Shown in pieces: positions 61,332 to 64,000 of a stretch of 64,000 bases of DNA; position 1 is the stretch's first letter, and every line of letters starts with the position of its first letter. The stretch is from Streptomyces tsukubensis (GTDB lineage Bacteria; Actinomycetota; Actinomycetes; Streptomycetales; Streptomycetaceae). A program made the position numbers and the translations under genes. The stretch covers positions 5,084,001 to 5,148,000 of the forward strand of contig NZ_CP045178.1 in NCBI RefSeq assembly GCF_009296025.1, written 5' to 3'. The notes below the pieces were generated by a model. The model did no database searches. It was given only the letters and a program-made list of their open reading frames with translations, and had not been told where the DNA came from.

Positions 61332-61640
61332 ATGGCCGGCGGTAAAGACGCAGACCTCACTTATGAAGAGATGCACAAGGCGGCGGGCAAGCTGACCGAA
61401 GCCAAGGAGAAGATCGACGACAAGCTGGACGCCCTGGAGCGCTACGTCGAGGGTCTGGTCAAGGACGGCTACACCACCCGCAAGGGCTCGCAGGCCTTCG
61501 AGGAGTCCTTCAAGGAGTTCAAGAGGGGTGCGAAGGAGACCATCGAGGGTCTTGAGGGAATGGGCAAGTTCCTGACCAACGCCGCGAAGGCGTACGAGGA
61601 ACTGGACCAGGACCTCGCCAACGGTGTCAAAAAGGGCTGA
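61332..61640 (+). CDS. WXG100-family-like protein
   Basis: A 102-residue two-helix protein. Helix 1 (about 10-45) reads MHKAAGKLTEAKEKIDDKLDALE and beyond. The turn has GYTTRKGSQAFEESF, with Tyr-Thr-Thr where WXG would be. Helix 2 spans about 55-95. Size, lack of signal peptide and the promoter shared with the first WXG100-like gene support a T7SS substrate or partner. AGGGGAGAAG lies before the ATG. It could heterodimerise with the 57315 product. Confidence 0.8.
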   Translation: MAGGKDADLTYEEMHKAAGKLTEAKEKIDDKLDALERYVEGLVKDGYTTRKGSQAFEESFKEFKRGAKETIEGLEGMGKFLTNAAKAYEELDQDLANGVKKG

Positions 61641-61718
61641 ATCGTTCGCGGCCCCGCGCACTCGTGGCCCGGCCCGGCGTACACCGCCGCGCCGGGCCTC
61701 GCACGTTCACCTCGCCAA

Positions 61719-61834
61719 GTGGTGCCGCCCCGGCCGCATGACGGGTGGCGCCCCGGCCGTACGACGGGTGGCGCCCCGGCCGTACGAGGTGGTGCCGGGA
61801 CGGCCGTACGAGGTGGTGCCGGGACGGCCCGACC
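61719..61834. repeat. Five ~23-bp tandem repeats
   Basis: Units follow GTGGYGCCCCGGCCGTACGA, varying between CCCC and GGGA after GTGGTGCC/GTGGCGCC. They lie about 80 bp after the WXG100-like gene stop. Confidence 0.85.
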
Positions 61835-62025
61835 GCCACCACCTCTTCCTCGTTCACCTCCGCCGTGGACGTCAACGATTCACTAACGGAACCATGTACT
61901 CCGTGAGGAGGGACGGTGTGGTCCGTGCGGAGGGGGTGGCCAAGGGGCCTGATGCGGGCTCCCGTTGGTGGTTACGTGGTTGCCGCGTGGGTCCGGATGG
62001 TGGGGCGGGCGGGTTCCGGTGCGCC

Positions 62026-62054
62026 TTGAGGGGCTTATGTGCTGCTGATACGGT
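62026..62054 (+). promoter_or_regulatory. Putative sigma-70-type promoter of the Tad-like operon
   Basis: TTGAGG (62026-62031) and TACGGT (62049-62054) are separated by 17 bp, close to the streptomycete housekeeping consensus. They lie about 80 bp before the SAF-domain gene. Confidence 0.45.
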
Positions 62055-62133
62055 GCGGTGACTTGACGCAGCCTGTGAACTCGCCGGGCTGAGGTCGAGG
62101 CACCAGGGATTCGGGGACACGGGGAGCAGTCGC

Positions 62134-62871
62134 GTGAAGGTCCAAGAGCGCACGGGGGCGGGCAGCCGCAACCCCGCGCCCGCCCAGCCCGCCGTCGGCG
62201 AACGGCTTCCCACTCCGCCTCGCGAACGCAAACCCGCCCTCGCCGCCCTCGCCGTACTCCTCATCCTCATCGGCGCCCTCGGGGCCACCGTCCTCGTGCT
62301 GCGCGCCGGCGACCGGGTCGAGGTCGTCAAGACCACCAAGGACATCCAGGCGGGACAGGCGGCCGGCGCCGACAACACCACCTCGGTGATGGTGGCCGAC
62401 GACGAATCCATCAACTACGTGCCCATCGGCAGCCTCAAGGCGCTCTCCGACCTCCAGGCCAAGGCCACCATCCCCAAGGGGACCGTCGTGGTGGGCCAGA
62501 TGTTCGCCGCCAGGGCCGGACTCCCCGCGGGCAAGACCCGGGTCGGGCTCTCCCTCAAGGAGGGGCAGTACCCCTCGGGGCTCCACAACGGCGACCGGGT
62601 TGCCGCCTACCGGGTGGGCGACACCAAGGGCAGCGCCAGCAACACCACCTCGGGCAACACCGGTTCCTCCGGATCGCAGGCCGGCGGCGGTGGGACGCAG
62701 ATCGTCGACGACGCCCAGGTCTCCAAGGCCCCGGACGCCAAGGGCGACACGGACATCAGCAGCGGGAACGTCTCCGTCACCGTCACGGTCGACAGCGCCG
62801 ACGCCGCCGCGCTCACCCAGGCGTCCTCCGCGGGCGAGGTCGCGCTCGTCCTCGTTCCCTCCGGCAACTGA
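62134..62871 (+). CDS. SAF domain (CpaB/RcpC-like) pilus assembly protein
   Basis: A 245-residue exported or membrane-anchored protein. A basic proline-rich N-terminus is followed by one transmembrane helix (about 37-57, ALAALAVLLILIGALGATVL). The SAF/CpaB-like region runs from about 65 to 165 (TTKDIQAGQ, KATIPKGTVVVGQMF, LSLKEGQYP). A Ser/Gly/Thr-rich linker and a short end domain (VSVTVTVDSADAAAL) follow. CpaB proteins form a periplasmic or wall-spanning part of Tad/Flp pilus machines. GTG at 62134 has GGGGAG upstream. It starts an operon with TadZ- and CpaF-like genes. Confidence 0.85.
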   Translation: MKVQERTGAGSRNPAPAQPAVGERLPTPPRERKPALAALAVLLILIGALGATVLVLRAGDRVEVVKTTKDIQAGQAAGADNTTSVMVADDESINYVPIGSLKALSDLQAKATIPKGTVVVGQMFAARAGLPAGKTRVGLSLKEGQYPSGLHNGDRVAAYRVGDTKGSASNTTSGNTGSSGSQAGGGGTQIVDDAQVSKAPDAKGDTDISSGNVSVTVTVDSADAAALTQASSAGEVALVLVPSGN

Positions 62872-62883
62872 GGCCCCTCACCC

Positions 62884-63726
62884 ATGGCGCTCATCGCTCT
62901 CGCCGCCGACAAGGGCTCCCCAGGGGTCACCACGGCCGCCGTGGCCCTCGCCGCGGTCTGGCCGCGCAGGACCCTGCTCGCGGAGACCGACCCCGCCGGC
63001 GGTGACCTCGTCTACCGCAGCGCGGCCGCGCACGGCGGGCAGCTCAACCCCAACACCGGCATGCTCTCCATCGCCGCCACCGCCCGGCGCGGCCTCGTCC
63101 CCGACCAGCTCTGGGACCACACGCAGCCGCTCGCCGGTGGACTCGAAGTCCTCGTCGGTCTCGGCATGGCGGAACAGGCCGCGGGGCTCGCCGGTATCTG
63201 GCCCACCCTCGGCCGGGCCTTCGCGCAGCTCGCGGAGTCCCCGCACGCGCCCGCCGATGTCATCGCCGACTGCGGCAGGATCAGCGGGGAGACCCCCGCA
63301 CTCGAACTCTTCCCGCACGCCAACCTGATCGTCCTCGTCTCCCGTACGGAGCCCGAGGCCATCGCCCGCGTACGGGACAGGGCCGCCGCCCTGGGGGCCA
63401 GGCTGCACGGCGCCTCGCGTGGCGGCGCGGCCCAGATCGGCGCCCCCCTCGTCGGCGTACTGCTGGTCGCGGACGCGGGGACATCGGCCAAACTCGTTCA
63501 CCAGGTCAACGACATGCTGGTCGCGGGCCAGACGGGCGCCCGTGTCATCGGCACCCTCGCGGACGACCCGGCGGGCGCGGAACAACTCGCGGGCCGGCGC
63601 AGGGGCAGGCTCGACAAGTCGCTGCTGATCCGCTCCGCGCGCAAGGTCACCGTCGACATCCACCAGAGTTACGGCGGCGCCTGGGCCGCACCGGCCCCAG
63701 GGCCGACGGCCGGAGCCGGCCGATGA
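62884..63726 (+). CDS. TadZ/CpaE-like P-loop protein
   Basis: A 280-residue MinD/ParA-type protein without receiver domain. The N-terminus MALIALAADKGSPGVTTAA is a deviant Walker A (KGSPGVTT). ETDPAGGDL follows, and a Walker B-like strand is ADVIADCGRI near 122. TadZ/CpaE proteins localise the pilus secretion machine to a site in the cell. The stop overlaps the start of the CpaF-like gene (ATGA). Confidence 0.87.
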   Translation: MALIALAADKGSPGVTTAAVALAAVWPRRTLLAETDPAGGDLVYRSAAAHGGQLNPNTGMLSIAATARRGLVPDQLWDHTQPLAGGLEVLVGLGMAEQAAGLAGIWPTLGRAFAQLAESPHAPADVIADCGRISGETPALELFPHANLIVLVSRTEPEAIARVRDRAAALGARLHGASRGGAAQIGAPLVGVLLVADAGTSAKLVHQVNDMLVAGQTGARVIGTLADDPAGAEQLAGRRRGRLDKSLLIRSARKVTVDIHQSYGGAWAAPAPGPTAGAGR

Positions 63727-64000
63727 GCGTCGTCGACCACAGTCTGGTCAAACGGTTCAGGCAGGAGGCCGGCGACCGGATCGCGGAACAGCGCCGCGTC
63801 GACCAGGTGTCGGGCGTCGTCCCCATGTCGGGCGAGGACGAGCGGCAGTACGCCCGCGCCGTCATCGCCCAGATCCTGGAGGAGTACGCCCGCGCCGAGA
63901 TCAACGCCGGGCGCACCCCGCTGGACGCCGAGACCGAGGAGCAGTACGCGGCGGCCGTGCACGCGGCGCTCTTCGGAGTGGGGCGCCTCCAGCCGCTGCT
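63723..64000 (+). CDS. CpaF/TadA-type secretion ATPase, N-terminal part (cut by window end)
   Basis: The frame begins MSVVDHSLVKRFRQEAGD and runs 92 residues to the edge of the window without a stop. The sequence ends FGVGRLQPLL, the typical beginning of the CpaF/TadA N-terminal ATPase domain. The catalytic Walker motifs lie beyond the window. Its ATG overlaps the stop of the TadZ-like gene. It would power Tad/Flp pilus assembly. Confidence 0.85.
   Translation, partial: MSVVDHSLVKRFRQEAGDRIAEQRRVDQVSGVVPMSGEDERQYARAVIAQILEEYARAEINAGRTPLDAETEEQYAAAVHAALFGVGRLQPL

Larger units (their letters stand above)
61641..62133. other. 493-bp gap with repeats before the Tad-like operon
   Basis: It contains five 22-25 bp repeats (61719-61834) and then GC-rich sequence without a believable ORF. 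A promoter-like pair lies at its end at 62026-62054. Confidence 0.65.

Noticed and set aside
61624..62061. 145-codon plus-strand frame after the second WXG100-like gene
   Set aside because: It is composed of the 23-bp repeats translated into low-complexity sequence, with no ribosome-binding site at any internal start.

Overview
The window is high-GC chromosomal DNA from a Streptomyces-like actinomycete. The evidence is strong third-position GC bias, many GTG starts, start/stop-overlapping operons, a futalosine-type menaquinone locus, DUF3558, DUF4232 and DUF2637 proteins, a GH46 chitosanase with a CsnR-like operator, and a single rare TTA (bldA-type) codon. I see no rRNA, tRNA, CRISPR array, intact insertion sequence or phage. 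It reads as conserved chromosome interrupted by small accessory islands.

Layout: 0-5.4 kb holds a BCCT transporter with a palindromic operator, a DUF1269-like protein, two lipoproteins and a membrane-anchored HTH protein. 5.6-12.5 kb holds a PLP aminotransferase, argS, a class I lysyl-tRNA synthetase and a DUF2637 membrane protein. 12.6-16.3 kb holds two DUF3558 lipoproteins and rtcB. 16.3-23 kb holds an SDR oxidoreductase, a YnfA protein, secreted chitosanase, a TTA-containing acetyltransferase, a luciferase-like monooxygenase/FMN reductase pair and a cupin. 23.1-28.1 kb is a divergent Asp23/Gls24 module: an AmaP-like anchor, an Asp23-DUF6286 fusion and an Asp23 protein face an ECF sigma factor, a zinc-finger anti-sigma-like/Asp23 fusion and another Asp23 protein. 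28.2-30.2 kb holds a lipoprotein, a degenerate gap and an unrecognised protein.

30.3-51.4 kb is respiratory housekeeping. It contains hemL, a histidine phosphatase, a secreted deacetylase-like lipoprotein and the cytochrome c maturation operon (resA, ccdA, resB, ccsB). It also contains futalosine-route menaquinone genes (UbiD-, UbiA- and UbiX-like genes, mqnE and, 5.4 kb further on, mqnA). Interleaved are a yeast-type cytosine deaminase, an Lrp regulator, a DAACS symporter behind a cysteine-containing leader peptide, a TetR regulator and a cold-shock protein. 52.2-61.6 kb is a type VII secretion (ESX-like) locus: a large EccC ATPase divergent from WXG100-like genes and a T7SS-signal cargo protein. 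Both WXG100-like units share a promoter pattern and a downstream element at identical spacing. 62.1-64.0 kb starts a Tad/Flp pilus operon (SAF protein, TadZ/CpaE-like ATPase, truncated CpaF-like ATPase).

A recurring oddity is the number of short tandem repeats in the gaps: (GTCAGCC)8, (CTACCGG)10, ten GTCGCYR heptamers, a degenerate octamer array that runs into the cupin gene, and 13-, 22-, 23- and 34-bp repeats. Strong perfect hairpins mark most convergent gene ends.
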